From the NCBI GenBank assembly GCA_037179385.1, contig CM074196.1:29285986-29349985 (forward strand): a DNA stretch of 64,000 nucleotides. Reading direction: 5' to 3'. The notes under the pieces are model-generated. The model was not told the DNA's origin. It searched no databases and saw only the letters and a list, made by a program, of their open reading frames with translations. The translations under genes and the position numbers were made by a program. Below, piece by piece: positions 10,501-21,043 of the stretch. This DNA is from Holothuria scabra (Eukaryota > Echinodermata > Holothuroidea > Aspidochirotida > Holothuriidae). Each line of letters starts with the position of its first letter. The first letter of the stretch is position 1.

Positions 10501-13500
10501 GGGGGGGGGGATGTTTTCAGTTTGCTATTTTTTTAGTTTATTTCCTCCCTTCTAATGACAGAAATTAAGATAGATTAACATTTACACTGATAAAACAAAA
10601 TAAGATACAACAAATATAAACAACGGATAAGATATTGTATTCCTATCGTTGAAGGATTTTTTCATTGTATAACTACATGCTTCAACATTACTGGTATCGA
10701 TACCGAGACCCAGATGTTAGGTACCGAGACCTCTAGAACAAGTCTCATGAACGATCTCGAGATCTGTGGCATAAGCAGGAACAATCAGTGATGAAGGTAC
10801 GGGAGGGGAAGCAAGTCCCCTGGCTCTAAAAATGAAAAATTCAGAAATGTGCCATATGTGATACCATACCATTTAGTTACACCCGTAAACTATACTGAAG
10901 TTTTCCCAACTTTTCTTTCATTCAGTTCCAATTTTTCCAAACAATTCTCAATATTTTCAAATACTGAATTCCTTAATTCAGTAAATTACTTAGAAGCAGC
11001 TACCTAGCTCTCCTCGACAAGGTGTTTGTTAAGACACGATTTACCCATTTGATCTGCTTCGTCGCTCCTGTTTTCTTGTCGACCGTAGTGTCCGTAAGAC
11101 CTCAAACTTATATTTCGCTTTTGTTCGGAAGGGGGACTCCAACCTCGTAGCCTATAAAATGGACGCCCTGACATTACATTGAAAATAGGGAAAGTGGTCT
11201 CAGAATGGATACCTTTAGATTAAAATTAGATGTTTAGCTGGTGGAGTCAATAGTAATTGACAGCGGGTAAAGTAATTCTCCCAATGACCCTTTTGTCCTT
11301 AGACACCCTCAGGAGCTTGAAAGATTTTGTAGTTGTAAACAAAGAATTAAAAATAAGGAGCTTTTATTGCAGAGAATTTGAATTTTTATGATGGAAATGT
11401 TCGGAAAACCGCACAGTAGTTGGCTGATGCCCAATGTGGCAAATTTCCGAATTTTTCAATTTTCAGATCAGGGCTGCCCTCAGTAGCTAGGCCACTCGTT
11501 GGACCCTATCATTTCAAGGTTTACTATCTCCAGAGTTTAATGTTCTCAGAGGTTAGTTAGTTAGTTAGTTAGTTGGTAAGTTGGTTAGTTGGTTAGTTGG
11601 ATGGATGGATGGATGGATGGATGGATGGATGGATGGATGGATGGATGGATGGATGGATGGATGGATGGATGGATGGATGGATGGATGGATGGATGGATGG
11701 ATGGATGGATGGATGGATGGATGGATGGATGGATGGATGGATGGATGGATGGATGGATGGATGGATGGATGGATGGATGGATGGATGGATGGATGGATGG
11801 ATGGATGGATGGATGGATGGATGGATGGATGGATGGATGGATGGATGGATGGATGGATGGATGGATGGATGGATGGATGGATGGATGGATGGATGGATGG
11901 ATGGATGGATGGATGGATGGATGGATGGATGGATGGATGGATGGATGGATGGATGGATGGATGGATGGATGGATGGATGGATGGATGGATGGATGGATGG
12001 ATGGATGGATGGATGGATGGATGGATGGATGGATGGATGGATGGATGGATGGATGGATGGATGGATGGATGGATGGGTGGATGGGTGGATGGGTGGATGG
12101 GTGGATGGGTGGATGGGTGGATGGGTGGATGGGTGGATGGGTGGATGGGTGGATGGGTGGATGGGTGGATGGGTGGATGGGTGGATGGATAGATAGATAG
12201 ATAGAATTTTACGGCCCAGTTTCCAACCTATTGGTTCAAGTCGAGTCGACCACGGCCTTTTTCCAGTTGTGGCTCACTGGCTTGTTTTCCCTACTCCATT
12301 GCTGACGCGGAGCATCACGCACAATTGCAGTAGGTTCCATTTTTAGAGCCTTTGGTGTGACTCGACCTGGGAAGTGAACCTGGGCCTTCCTTCTCAGATG
12401 GTAGTTCCATATTAAGATTCGCTGTAGGAATTATATCCTGCGTGGGGGATAACAACAGTGTTTTCTCCGGGGAATTAGGAACTAAGTATGGTCCACATTA
12501 TCACTGTCCTTAGTTACTTTCCCCTTAAAATTGAAAGCATGGTTACTTGTATAAAAGTATGTTTTTTATTCTTTAGCAAGGGCAGCCATTCATTCTCAAT
12601 ACAGGGGGAGGGGAAACATGACCTCATTTGAATTAGAATCAAAATTAATGGGCGATTCTTAACACTGGGAAGACATAGTCCCCTCCTTCCTGTCGCCCAT
12701 GTTCCTAGTGATACAGTTCATAGTCGTTCCTTCCATGTACCCTGACCGAAATTTCCCAACGGCCTTGACATTGACTTTCCTCACGTTATTTTTTTACACA
12801 TGACATCAGGCTGTAATTGGTAGAGATGTGCATACTTAATGATATGAACTTAATGTGTGTGTACGCAGTTGCGCGGGGACATATATAAGTGTGGTGGGCG
12901 CCATTATTTGAAGACGTCAGTATATACATGAATACGCATCGTGGCAATTTTTTTCTCATCACCTATTGTGAAACAGCGCAATCGAAAAGCCACAACTTGA
13001 GTTTAGTCAACAAATGAGTTTGGACAACAACTTAAGATTTGACAACAAAATAAGTCTCAGCAACAACAACGTGAAATTAGACAACGTGAATTTAGACTAC
13101 GAAATTTGTTTGGGCAACAGAATATGTTTGCCCTTTTGGTAATCCAGAGTGATGTAATAAAGAGCCTCTACAGCTTAGATAAAGACTTTGCCGATTACAT
13201 ATGTAGGAAAAAGTCATTACTTAGAGATTACATCATCCTGACCAATAACCGGAAATAATGGAGCAATCATTCCCCCTTTTGAAATGAATCAGAAATTTCC
13301 GATATGTGACACCAGATATCAAGCGATATCTTACAACTACAGAGCGGTTTTTAAGGATTTGTCCCATAAAATTACAAGTTTTCGCCAACGTAAGCACTTG
13401 ATATTCAATTATGTGTTTAAAATGGTTTGAAAATCTTTTTTCAAAATCATGTTATGGCGGATAGTCTTACTTCACATGCCCAAAGGTAGCGTCATGTAAT

Positions 13501-14049
13501 TTCAACAACAATCTGCAATCGCCGCGGTGGAATCTATGGTTTTGTTAGTAATAGCTGCAAATTTGTACTTCCATGTACATAGCGCAGATTCTTCAATAAT
13601 ATCAAAACAATCCAAACAATAATATCCAAACTTGTCGAAATTCCTAACAAGAAACCCAAAGTTCTTTTGAAAGAATCCAAATATTCTCTGCAATATATGT
13701 GCCATATTTTTTTAATACCCAAATAGGGTATTCCTCATGCTTAAATAGAAAAAAATGAAAGAAAAAACCCCATAATGTTCTTGAAAGAGCGAATAGAGAA
13801 AATGATCAAATATTTATTCAAGTTCTTGCTTTTAACGCAGGTGTCTGGAAGTGGGGAAGTAAAGACGCATTAAATCTCCAATGGGGTTCTTACAACGGAA
13901 ATACGGAACCCAGTGGTAGGCCCGAAGAAGACTGTGGACTAATTGGTTCAAATCTTGGAGATTGGTTTGATTTTGAATGTGACGCTCACCATATTGCTAT
14001 CTGTGAAACAGCAGTTAATCAAACAGAGAATGAAGACATTGGTTCCTAA
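7536..14049 (+). CDS. C-type lectin domain, two 3'-terminal exons
   Basis: Exon 7536-7757 (acceptor cacacag, donor gtacgg, phase 1 at both ends) and exon 13841-14049 (acceptor acgcag, stop TAA at 14047) join to a complete C-type lectin domain. The first exon gives [15 protein letters not shown], a [11 protein letters not shown] cysteine and the hallmark WIGLNDQE. The second gives [26 protein letters not shown] and the terminal AICE, followed by an acidic 15-residue tail. The EPN/QPD sugar-selectivity motif reads EPS and the WND calcium motif reads WFD. Canonical Ca2+-dependent mannose binding may therefore be weakened, although the Glu and Asp ligands remain. No transmembrane helix follows, which suggests secretion or an N-terminal anchor. 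AATAAA overlaps the stop codon (14048-14053), which is probably too close to be the working signal. Linkage to the upstream sushi exon is suggested by phase only. The intron of about 6.1 kb holds repeats and a large microsatellite. Confidence 0.85.
7787..7890. repeat. 54-bp tandem duplication in lectin intron
   Basis: The segment aggcctatgcacgtgattga starting at 7791 recurs at 7845 and continues cgatat(a/t)aagtta(c/t)cg. It is an almost exact tandem duplication with a 54-bp offset, beginning 30 bases downstream of the lectin exon donor. Confidence 0.8.
7980..9280. repeat. Degenerate hAT-like family copy with internal direct repeats
   Basis: Positions 8450-8770 align in the same direction with about 4660-4980 of the intact element: the aagtaaaatcatttacagtt stretch, the gaaaagattcaagaccattt stretch, and the tttgtgatcacctaacaagt stretch. 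Around it, a motif (ttacttcaaaaggtagcata, then tggcacca and a cat-gtaaggaca tail) appears at about 8108-8180, 8280-8340 and 9085-9145. No terminal repeats or duplications are visible, so this is an old copy with uncertain borders. Confidence 0.5.
9486..9784 (-). mobile_element. TTAA-type MITE, copy 1 (diverged)
   Basis: A member of the ~300-bp family described at 44439-44741, here reversed. It shares ttctcaccccagacagtacc, the cacaatctcagtttattgct block and a gaagtttgaggtgagatg end. It is diverged from the other copies and has lost the left TTAA. It lies in the lectin intron. Confidence 0.7.
9785..11551. other. Intron sequence with no recognised feature
   Basis: I see no exon or terminal-repeat element here. 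Minor items are a short gagtcac-containing inverted pair at about 10084-10162 (aaaaagtgagtcactctcc against ggtgactcgcttttt) and a G run at 10500-10510. Confidence 0.5.
11552..12204. repeat. Very long GATG microsatellite with TTAG, GGTGGATG and GATA edges
   Basis: The array begins with TTAG/TTGG tetramers (11552-11599) and continues as about 470 bases of nearly pure (ATGG)n to about 12072. It changes to an 8-base (GTGGATGG) higher-order unit to about 12184 and ends in (GATA)n at 12204. All three plus-strand frames are open because the unit has no stop, so apparent reading frames here are artefacts. It directly abuts the 3' end of the SINE at 12207. Assembly length may be inexact. Confidence 0.97.
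12207..12398 (-). mobile_element. tRNA-derived SINE, copy A (3' end at microsatellite)
   Basis: Reverse-strand copy of the SINE family also seen at 17838-18114. It shares acggcccagtttccaaccta, ttggttcaagtcgagtcgac, the ctcactggcttgttttccct block and ctcgacctgggaagtgaacc, which is the complement of a B-box-like tRNA motif. The tRNA head is truncated near 12398. Its 3' tail position is occupied by the tetranucleotide array at 11552-12204. Confidence 0.8.
12399..13840. repeat. Intron: degenerate 'acaacaaaatgagttt' minisatellite at 12991-13127
   Basis: Around 12991-13127 about seven imperfect 18-20 base units follow one another, each built on a (g)acaac..aatttagttt-like word. A weak inverted pair (gagtgatgtaat at 13148 and attacatcat at 13226) follows. 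The remaining sequence up to the second lectin exon shows nothing recognisable. Confidence 0.5.
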
Positions 14050-15433
14050 TAAATTAATATTCTCTGTTATCTATATAATGTGTTAGTATAATAAGAAAGT
14101 TTAGCATTTAAAATGTGCATGTCATCGTTATTCTTAACAGCGGGCGGTTTCACGAGGAGGGGGTGGCATATGGGAACAGTCATGTGGCTCTCTGGTTTTA
14201 TGACATCATTTTAGGGGGTGCGGTGAACGAATAATAGATTTATTTTAATCGTCTTTACATGGGGTCTTTACCAAATTTAATTTACCAAAATTACAAAAGT
14301 TATCGTGAGTTTCGTGCACTTTTATCTTGAATTCAATAATTTATTCTTTAATACCGTCTCCATTACATTTAGATTGTTCAACGGTAGTCATTATAAAACA
14401 GCTCTAATTTGACCAAATTTCGGTCCACTTCTCCTTGCCGCAGTTTGCACCGTGCAGAAGTCATCCAGCATGTTCCCCAATCAGATTTCTGAAAGAGAAA
14501 ATATACCTGTACATATTGCGCATGCACACTGAAAATCATTCCTCAACTTCGATTACGTTCATCTCTTGCAGTCTTGGAAGCGAACAAAAAAAGAAAAATT
14601 ATTTGTATGAATTTCAGATAACGATTGAGTAAGACCAGTTTCAAAGGGTACTTCAAAAAAGGTAAGTGCAATGACCCCTTACTCAATCCGTCATTTTCGA
14701 ATCTTGTTCTAGTTCCAAAAGTAAATTTGTCAGGCCTGAAGTGTCACTAGTGATGTTTTGCTTTCTTTGCAAATATCTTCCTAAGGCAAGTACCATTAAC
14801 ATTACCATTAATTCCTCGAACACGAACTAAATAGTTATGAATATGTAATAGTGTATTTGTTTGTATTGCAAAATTTGTCTTTTCTTAACAAGTGTTTAAC
14901 TTTTGCAGACTATCGGTAAACAGCTGACTCCTCTCTCTATTTAATCGTCAACAATGGAAATAAAATTTAGAAACATTAATACCCCTTAAGAATTGACTTA
15001 CCTGAAAAATACTTTTTCAAGAGAAAAATATAGCAGTGCAAAATATTGAGAGAGAGTACTCTTTGCAAGCCCCTTCACCCTGTTTATTAACACTCCTGCT
15101 TAGCTGAATAACAAAAGTAAGTTCTTTTGGCTGGCCAGGTAACCCTTTTTGCTACAAAATATCGGAATGTATTGTAAATTATTTTTTTCTATTTGATTTG
15201 CTTTTCTATTACCTTCTGCTTGAAAAAAATTTCGAGATAGGCTGACAAAAATTACAGTGTACTATAGTTTCGCTTCATATTCAGGGTAAATCCAGTCATT
15301 GGGTTCAAGGCTGACTCAAACATGCTGATCCAATTTCAATGTAAATGAAGGAGAGAGATTGTTAATGTTGCTAAATAGAACATTGACCTTCACATTCTAA
15401 TGAAAAAGAGGGTATGAAGTAGTATTCTTAATA
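14050..15433. other. 3' flank of lectin gene, nothing recognised
   Basis: AT-rich sequence. The lectin 3' UTR presumably starts here, but no unambiguous polyadenylation signal separate from the stop-overlapping AATAAA could be chosen. No coding or repeat structure was noticed. Confidence 0.4.
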
Positions 15434-15647
15434 GAGGCTTTGCAATTGCGTCATGGAACCGCCATGCTGGAGGACATTCATGCCAAATACACGTGGCTTT
15501 GTGCCGAACGCACTGCACAGTGTGCACTGTGATATGCACGGTGTGTACAAATTCAACGAGCAAGCGCGTCCGGTATGGTTTACTACGTAGTTACATGTAC
15601 TCCAACATGGCCGCCGGAGAGTATTATGACGTCATGTGCAAAGCCTC
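15434..15647. mobile_element. Foldback MITE of Tc1/mariner type (TA duplication)
   Basis: A 214-bp palindromic element. The left end GAGGCTTTGCA is matched by its complement TGCAAAGCCTC at the right, and the arms stay roughly complementary for about 45 bases (cgccatgctgga against tccaacatggcc). It is flanked by TA on both sides (15432-15433 and 15648-15649), the target duplication of Tc1/mariner elements. An apparent 109-residue reading frame starting at 15493 overlaps the right arm and is not considered a gene. Confidence 0.65.
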
Positions 15648-15649
15648 TA

Positions 15650-16124
15650 TACGTTTTAAGAGAATCTTACGTTTTACGGAAGTCTTAATGTGCCATGATG
15701 GTAAGATGGTAAGACAATTTTATCGGACCAAGACTGTCATCACCACTTCTCAAGTACTTGGCGAGATATTTTATCTGACGAGAATGGACTTTCTAAATTA
15801 TAATGTCGGCATGGTAAAATAAATTATCTCCCCATGGTGACTTCTTTAATTAGGCTATCAACATTATTAGATAAAAGATAATCAGGCCTTATAATACTTG
15901 TGAGAAAGATAGGATGTCAGCATGCTTTGACAAATTATACCATAACGGCCATGGCATGCAGTGTGACACTTTAAGAGCTCCGTATGTTTTCATCAAAAGT
16001 ATCTTGCTTGATATGTGTTAGAAATATTTATATTATTCCATAAACAAAGTCATGTGTTATCTTTCCTAAATTATTCAAATGTATACTGATGTAATGCATT
16101 GTAATTGAAACAGATATACGTAAC
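15650..16124. other. Intergenic, nothing recognised
   Basis: No exon, repeat or terminal inverted repeat was noticed in this interval. Confidence 0.4.
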
Positions 16125-16675
16125 GGATTTGCTCTAGGGAGTTTGAGTCCTAGCCGGGTAACACCGAAGACTTTAAAGGCCCAATTCTCTCACCCCATAC
16201 AGTACTTATTCTCCTAACTTTCTTACTTAAGCCCCTCCTACAATTGTCTAAAATTCATCCCTATCCAGACACATTCCCAGTTCATTGCTTCAATGTGTAT
16301 AATCAAAACACTCTCAGTACAGTTCATGCTGTGTAATACAAGCTTTGGCACTTTCTATTGTTTGAATTAGCTGCCAATCAAAGAGCAGGGCCAGTTGAGA
16401 ATTTCGGTACACCCCTACCAAAAGCTGCAGTTTGAAGTGAGAGGATTGGTCCTTTAAAAACGGAATCTACTGCCATTGTGCTTGGTGCTCAGAAAAAGCA
16501 ATAAAGCAGGAAAAACAAGCCAGTTATGGTTTCTCCGAACGGCCCTTGGCTAGAGGGTCGAGAGGACTTTAGAAAAAGAAAAAAACAAGCCAGTGAGCCA
16601 CAACTAGAAAAAAGGCCGTGGCCGGCTTGACTTGAACCAATTGGTTGGAAACTGGGCCGTAAAACTCCATCTAAC
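16125..16675 (+). mobile_element. tRNA-derived SINE, copy C, split by a MITE
   Basis: The SINE head with a B-box-like gagtttgagtcctagccggg is at about 16138-16160. The body resumes at 16458 (aacggaatctactgccattg) and ends ttggttggaaactgggccgt...ctccatctaacc at 16675. The interruption at 16173-16457 is a TTAA-type MITE. A second disruption inside the body (about 16523-16588) carries a reversed piece of the dispersed gaccctctagccaaggg repeat, flanked by duplicated aaacaagccag. Confidence 0.75.
16173..16457 (-). mobile_element. TTAA-type MITE, copy 2, inserted in SINE copy C
   Basis: Both ends lie on TTAA (16173-16176 and 16454-16457). Terminal sequences aggcccaattctctcacccc and gtgagaggattggtcct are inverted copies of each other with a few changes. 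The uninterrupted SINE at 49193-49322 reads gtctttaaaaatggaattta at the same place, which shows the pre-insertion TTAA site. Confidence 0.85.
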
Positions 16676-17136
16676 CAAACATTACCTCTTAAAAGAATAG
16701 TCCACAACCAAATGATTTTTGAAATGTTGAAGAAGAACACATTCTAAGTGTTCCGGTGAAATCTATATTCAGTTTGGATATTTGGTTCTCAAAATATTAG
16801 CAATTGAATGTGACTAAATTTTCCATATTGAATAGACTTCAAGCATGCAGGCATGATGTCATGGGTTCACACTGTTGGCCATTATTTTGTTTTTATTAAT
16901 AATTAACCACCAATTTTATGCAACTAAAATATGATATGTTGATACCATAAGTAAATCCTGAATAATGGTATTTTAAAAACTTTACACGTCTTTGGGCAAG
17001 GTGGCATCCCTACTTAATCCATGGTCAAACAAGTATGATGAAAAATAAAGAAAAGTTAAAACATTGGCCAACAAATTGAATCCATAACATCACACCTGCT
17101 TGCCTCCTTCAAGTTTACCTTTGTAAGAAAATGTGT
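16676..17136. other. Intergenic, nothing recognised
   Basis: No supported feature was noticed in this interval. Confidence 0.4.
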
Positions 17137-17526
17137 ACCGACGTATATACATGGACAGAGCATGTAATGTGTACGTCCTATCCGTAGATGGTCGCCACCG
17201 ACTGGGACAAAAAAGGCGCACCAAGATGGCAGTCGTGAGGCTACAATTTGTGTGATTTGACGACGACGCTGTAATATTTTAAACAAAATTTTAACTTGAA
17301 CGAGAAAAAATATCATATTCCTGCAATACGGGTAGTGATTTCGACCTCACCTTGCCATATTTTAAAAATATTCCAACTTTCTTGCAAAATATGGCAATAT
17401 ACTTGAGCAAGTCCAAACTTTCACACAAAATCATAGCAGACGGCCATCTTGGTGCGCTTTTTGTGAGACGTACACCAGCGACAAACTACCAAAGAGTATG
17501 CTCTGTCCATGTATAGGAAGTCCGTG
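17137..17526. mobile_element. hAT-like MITE, copy 1 (about 390 bp)
   Basis: Homologous over its whole length to 21423-21807. The ends share tatacatggacagagcat and its complement atgctctgtccatgtata. Flanks aaatgtgt (left) and aaattgtgt (right) look like an 8-bp duplication with one indel. A second inverted pair inside (gcgcaccaagatgg and ccatcttggtgcgc) makes the ends double-palindromic. No coding capacity. Confidence 0.75.
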
Positions 17527-17837
17527 AAATTGTGTCACCTTCAATTACCAATATCTTTAGTATCTACTGTTGAGAAATGAATAAAACGTTCACCAAAAGG
17601 ATATTCATCATTAACATACTTGGACTTTCGGTTTTAAAAGTTGTCATTCGTGCCTCTCTATGGTTCTTTTGACATGTCTATGTATTTTTATGTAAGTGGC
17701 CATTTTTTGCTTGTATGCTCGCGTTCAAAATACGATTCATTATACCCTTTTTTCTGAAGGTGGGGACAGTTAGGAGGGTAATGAATAACCTTTCATTATT
17801 CCTCTGTCTTCGCCGTCAAAAAGAAAGGGGGAGTAAA
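17527..17837. other. Intergenic, nothing recognised
   Basis: No supported feature was noticed in this interval. Confidence 0.4.
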
Positions 17838-18114
17838 AGTCAGTTAGTCAGGTAGTCAGTTAGTAATGTTAGGTTAGATGGAGTTTAACGGCCCGGTTTC
17901 CAACCTATTGGTTCAAGTCGAGCCGGCCACGGCCTTTTTTCCAGTTGTGACTCACTGGCTTGTTTTCCCTACTCCATTGTTTAAATGCTGAGCATCACGC
18001 ACAACGGCAGTAAGTTCCATGTTTAGAGTATTTGGTATGACTCGACCTGGAAATCGAGCCCGGGCCTCCCGCGTGAGAGGCGGGTGCTCTTACCGTTAGA
18101 CCAAACAAGCGGGA
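17838..18114 (-). mobile_element. tRNA-derived SINE, copy B (most complete)
   Basis: On the reverse strand it begins near 18114 with a tRNA-like head. This has an A-box-like tggtctaacggtaagagc and a B-box-like ggctcgatttcc, both read as complements of 18061-18105. The shared body follows and ends at about 17880, then a TTAG-type tail (17838-17876). It contains the pol III promoter boxes expected of an active-type SINE head, but the surrounding sequence shows that it is not a stand-alone tRNA gene. Confidence 0.85.
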
Positions 18115-18562
18115 AGTAAAAGGGTCTATAAGTAACTAACATTCATTCAGATCCATGAAACAAACATTTCACATGTATTGATAAAATCTGGATAAAGGCT
18201 ACTAATAAAAATCGAAGTTTGAAGATTTTTCCGGATGTTTTGTACTCAAGCCAATTTAGCCTTAAGAAAAAGAAAAATGATCAATGATGTTTGAAAGAAA
18301 GTGCGATAATGAGAAAAAAATCAGAATACAAACCTTTTAATGTGTCTTCAACTTTTTATTACTTGTTTATATTTCTGAAAATTACTGGTCTCATCGAGGT
18401 CATCGTAAGTCAGACGACCTTGAATTAACGCTTTTCACCAAAAAGCAGTACAGGCTATAATTAGACACTCCTCATGGTAAATCATAAATCCAAATCAAAT
18501 TTAAACAGTTGGAAGCAAATAATTAAAGTAACTCAAACAGTATAGGGTGATTCTATATATAT
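18115..18562. other. Intergenic, nothing recognised
   Basis: No supported feature was noticed in this interval. Confidence 0.4.
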
Positions 18563-18570
18563 TATGATCA

Positions 18571-20151
18571 CAGTAGCGGAGCGAGGGATTTCGGTCAGAG
18601 GGGGCGAAAATGGTCTTCAGGGGCGCTATGAAGTAGTAAATACCCTGAGCCTCAGCACGATCGAAGGCACGGCTTTTCAGACTTTCCATTTGATTTTCCG
18701 CACCTGGTAGAAGACTACCTTGCCATTTCTCCTCAGCAAGTTTTTCTTTTAAAACATGTTTAAATTTTCTATCCATGGGCCTCCGCAGAAGAAAATTCGG
18801 GAGGGGGGGGGGGGAAATTTCTTTTAGGCAATTTTTTTTAGGGAGAAGGCTCCTCGCCACCAAGAGTTGGCGCGGAGCGCAAGAAAATACTGGCCTAAAA
18901 TGCCCCAATGGCATTTCTAAAGCCTATTTACAGCATATGAACAGGGAAAACACCGAGCGAACTGTTAAGAAATGTTGGTGTTTATTTTTCTTCGTCCTTT
19001 TCTTTATGTATTTTCGTTTTTTTCAGTCTTCTTATTTTCTAGGGGAGGGCAAGTTCCCCCTTGTCCCTACCTGTGGGCGCCCAAGTTTCTATCATTCTCA
19101 CATTCTAGTATGAAGGCGGTCATTATATTTCGTGTTATTGTCTGGTCTCGATTTGAGATTCTAATGTAATAATGGGCTACTTTGTGAAGATAAAGATTGG
19201 ACCTGCTAGAGCTAAAAAGCAAGCAATCTTACAGAGGGGAAAAGTTATGGAAATTAATGACAGTAAGGTGTACATTTTTCTGAAAATCAAGATAAGTACA
19301 CGAAGAAACATTAATTGACGTAATTTACACTATGTGACCACTCTGAAATAGTCATTAATGAAGTACATTGCAAGAAATAGCCAAGACAAAAGGTCTGCTT
19401 GGCTCTCTAGATACCGAATTGATAATAAATAAAAGAAGCCTAAGCCTAGGCGTATGAGATGCAATGCTTTTGAGACCACGAAAGTACAGAAATGAGCATT
19501 TTCATGGGATTATCGTGCAGTGTCAGAACTGTAGCCATTTATTATGAGAATCGTCACTTGAAGAAAAGCAAAATGGAAACTGCTCGTTGAAACTCTTAAA
19601 CCATTACCACTATGACAACAGTTTTATTTTATTTTAACCTGAATGTTCTCTTCAAATGATTTTGAAAAATGTTGTGGAAGTTATTTTGGTATCTTTATAA
19701 GCTCGTTTTTCTTGTCTATGTTGACAATTATCCCCGGAAACAAGAGGGCTATTAGCGTTACAATTATTGTTGCGCCCTTTGGAATATCTTTCATTGGCCG
19801 GGAGGGTGAATATAATGTCAGTCTGTGTATTGTGTAAGGTTATAATCAAGCTTGGTGTGGAAGCAATTAATTAACTTAACACAGCGACAACATACGGTAC
19901 AAACCATGAAGATACGTCTCGGCAAAACAAAGATGACACTTTTCATCAGAATGAAGTGCAGATAGTACAGTTACTGGTGGCTGTTGAGGATTTTGTTATC
20001 TGGACCTTAAAACAACGCTATTAAATTATGTCTTTAGTTAATAATGGTGAAAGTAAAGTATGTTAAAAACCTAAAAAGGGCGCCGACAGACGATTTTGGT
20101 CCGTCAGGGGGGGGGGGTCGCCCCCCTGACCATATGGCAGCTCCGCCACTG
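18571..20151. mobile_element. Non-autonomous hAT element, 1581 bp, perfect 8-bp TSD
   Basis: The left end CAGTAGCGGAGC (18571) and right end GCTCCGCCACTG (to 20151) are inverted repeats with one mismatch, of the CAGTGGCGGAGC type common in hAT elements. The direct repeat TATGATCA flanks it exactly at 18563-18570 and 20152-20159. Reading frames inside (for example around 18501-18914 and 18775-19113) show no transposase motif, so it is internally decayed or a derivative. Confidence 0.85.
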
Positions 20152-20217
20152 TATGATCAGAGATGAAGGAAAAACAAAAATGACGTTCCAGGAGAAGTAA
20201 GTGATTAAACAATATGA

Positions 20218-21043
20218 CAGGCCCGTAGTCAGGGTTCGGAGCGTTCGAACGACCCACCCCAACTTGAGGGAGGTCCAATTTTTCCAGCCCTGTGTTTGAA
20301 GGGTCAGCTATGAAATATTTTTTATCTTGACATATTGAGGACGAATTTCCGTTCACTTTTAGCAGGAAGATAAAACCTTTCCACTTATGTCATAAAATGT
20401 ATGCAGGCCCAAAATGACCACAATATCTCATCACCACATACATATACAATGTGGGATGATGAGATAATAAGCTCAAAACCTGGTCCATAACTTCACAAGC
20501 AACAAAGACAACAGACATTCACATGGATATTTGAGTGTGCAATTCTGTAATACTACTAGTTATGCTCTGTGGACTGCATAATGCAGGCTGCAACTATGTA
20601 TTTTAAGCTATGTTTTTTTTTAAACCTTATATCAGAACCAAGTTTACTGCATGATCATTCTTATTGTTTATTACCTGGTGCTTAACATTGTTTCAATGGA
20701 ACAACATTTGTTTTGAAAAGGTTTATGTCAAAATCAGTATAATCTGAAGCCAGACAGTCTGATAGTACATGTAGGTTATTCCAGATTACATGTATGATTT
20801 TCATTCTCAAAAAGTGGTGTACTGTGTGGAATTCCTGGGGAAAAGGACTTCTGTAGTGTTCAACAGTCCTCTTAAATGTTCCAGATTGCAGGAGATCTGC
20901 AGATTCCAAACTTTTCGGGGAAACAGGCCCGGACCCCTATCAACTGCATGGTTACGGCACGCGTCAGCCGCCTCCATATTTTGAAAAAGGTCCACATCTT
21001 GGACAAAAGACCCACCCCTCCACATGGGCTGGCTACGGGCATG
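20218..21043. mobile_element. Terminal-inverted-repeat element, possible 5-bp TSD
   Basis: CAGGCCCGTAGTCAG at 20218-20232 is mirrored by CTGGCTACGGGCATG at 21029-21043, a 15-base inverted repeat with two mismatches. TATGA lies directly outside both ends (20213-20217 and 21044-21048), consistent with a 5-bp target duplication. Inside, a further cagatt-rich segment lacks coding potential. Superfamily not assigned. Confidence 0.55.

Noticed and set aside
11581..12200. Three overlapping ~200-residue reading frames of repeated Met-Asp-Gly-Trp
   Set aside because: They are the stop-free translation of the GATG microsatellite in all three frames, not a gene.
15493..15822. 109-codon open frame
   Set aside because: It runs through the right arm of a palindromic MITE and into plain flank, with no domain or splice support.
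18061..18114. tRNA-like sequence with A and B boxes
   Set aside because: It is the head of a SINE: the same body and tail follow in five other copies, and no complete cloverleaf with acceptor stem stands alone.
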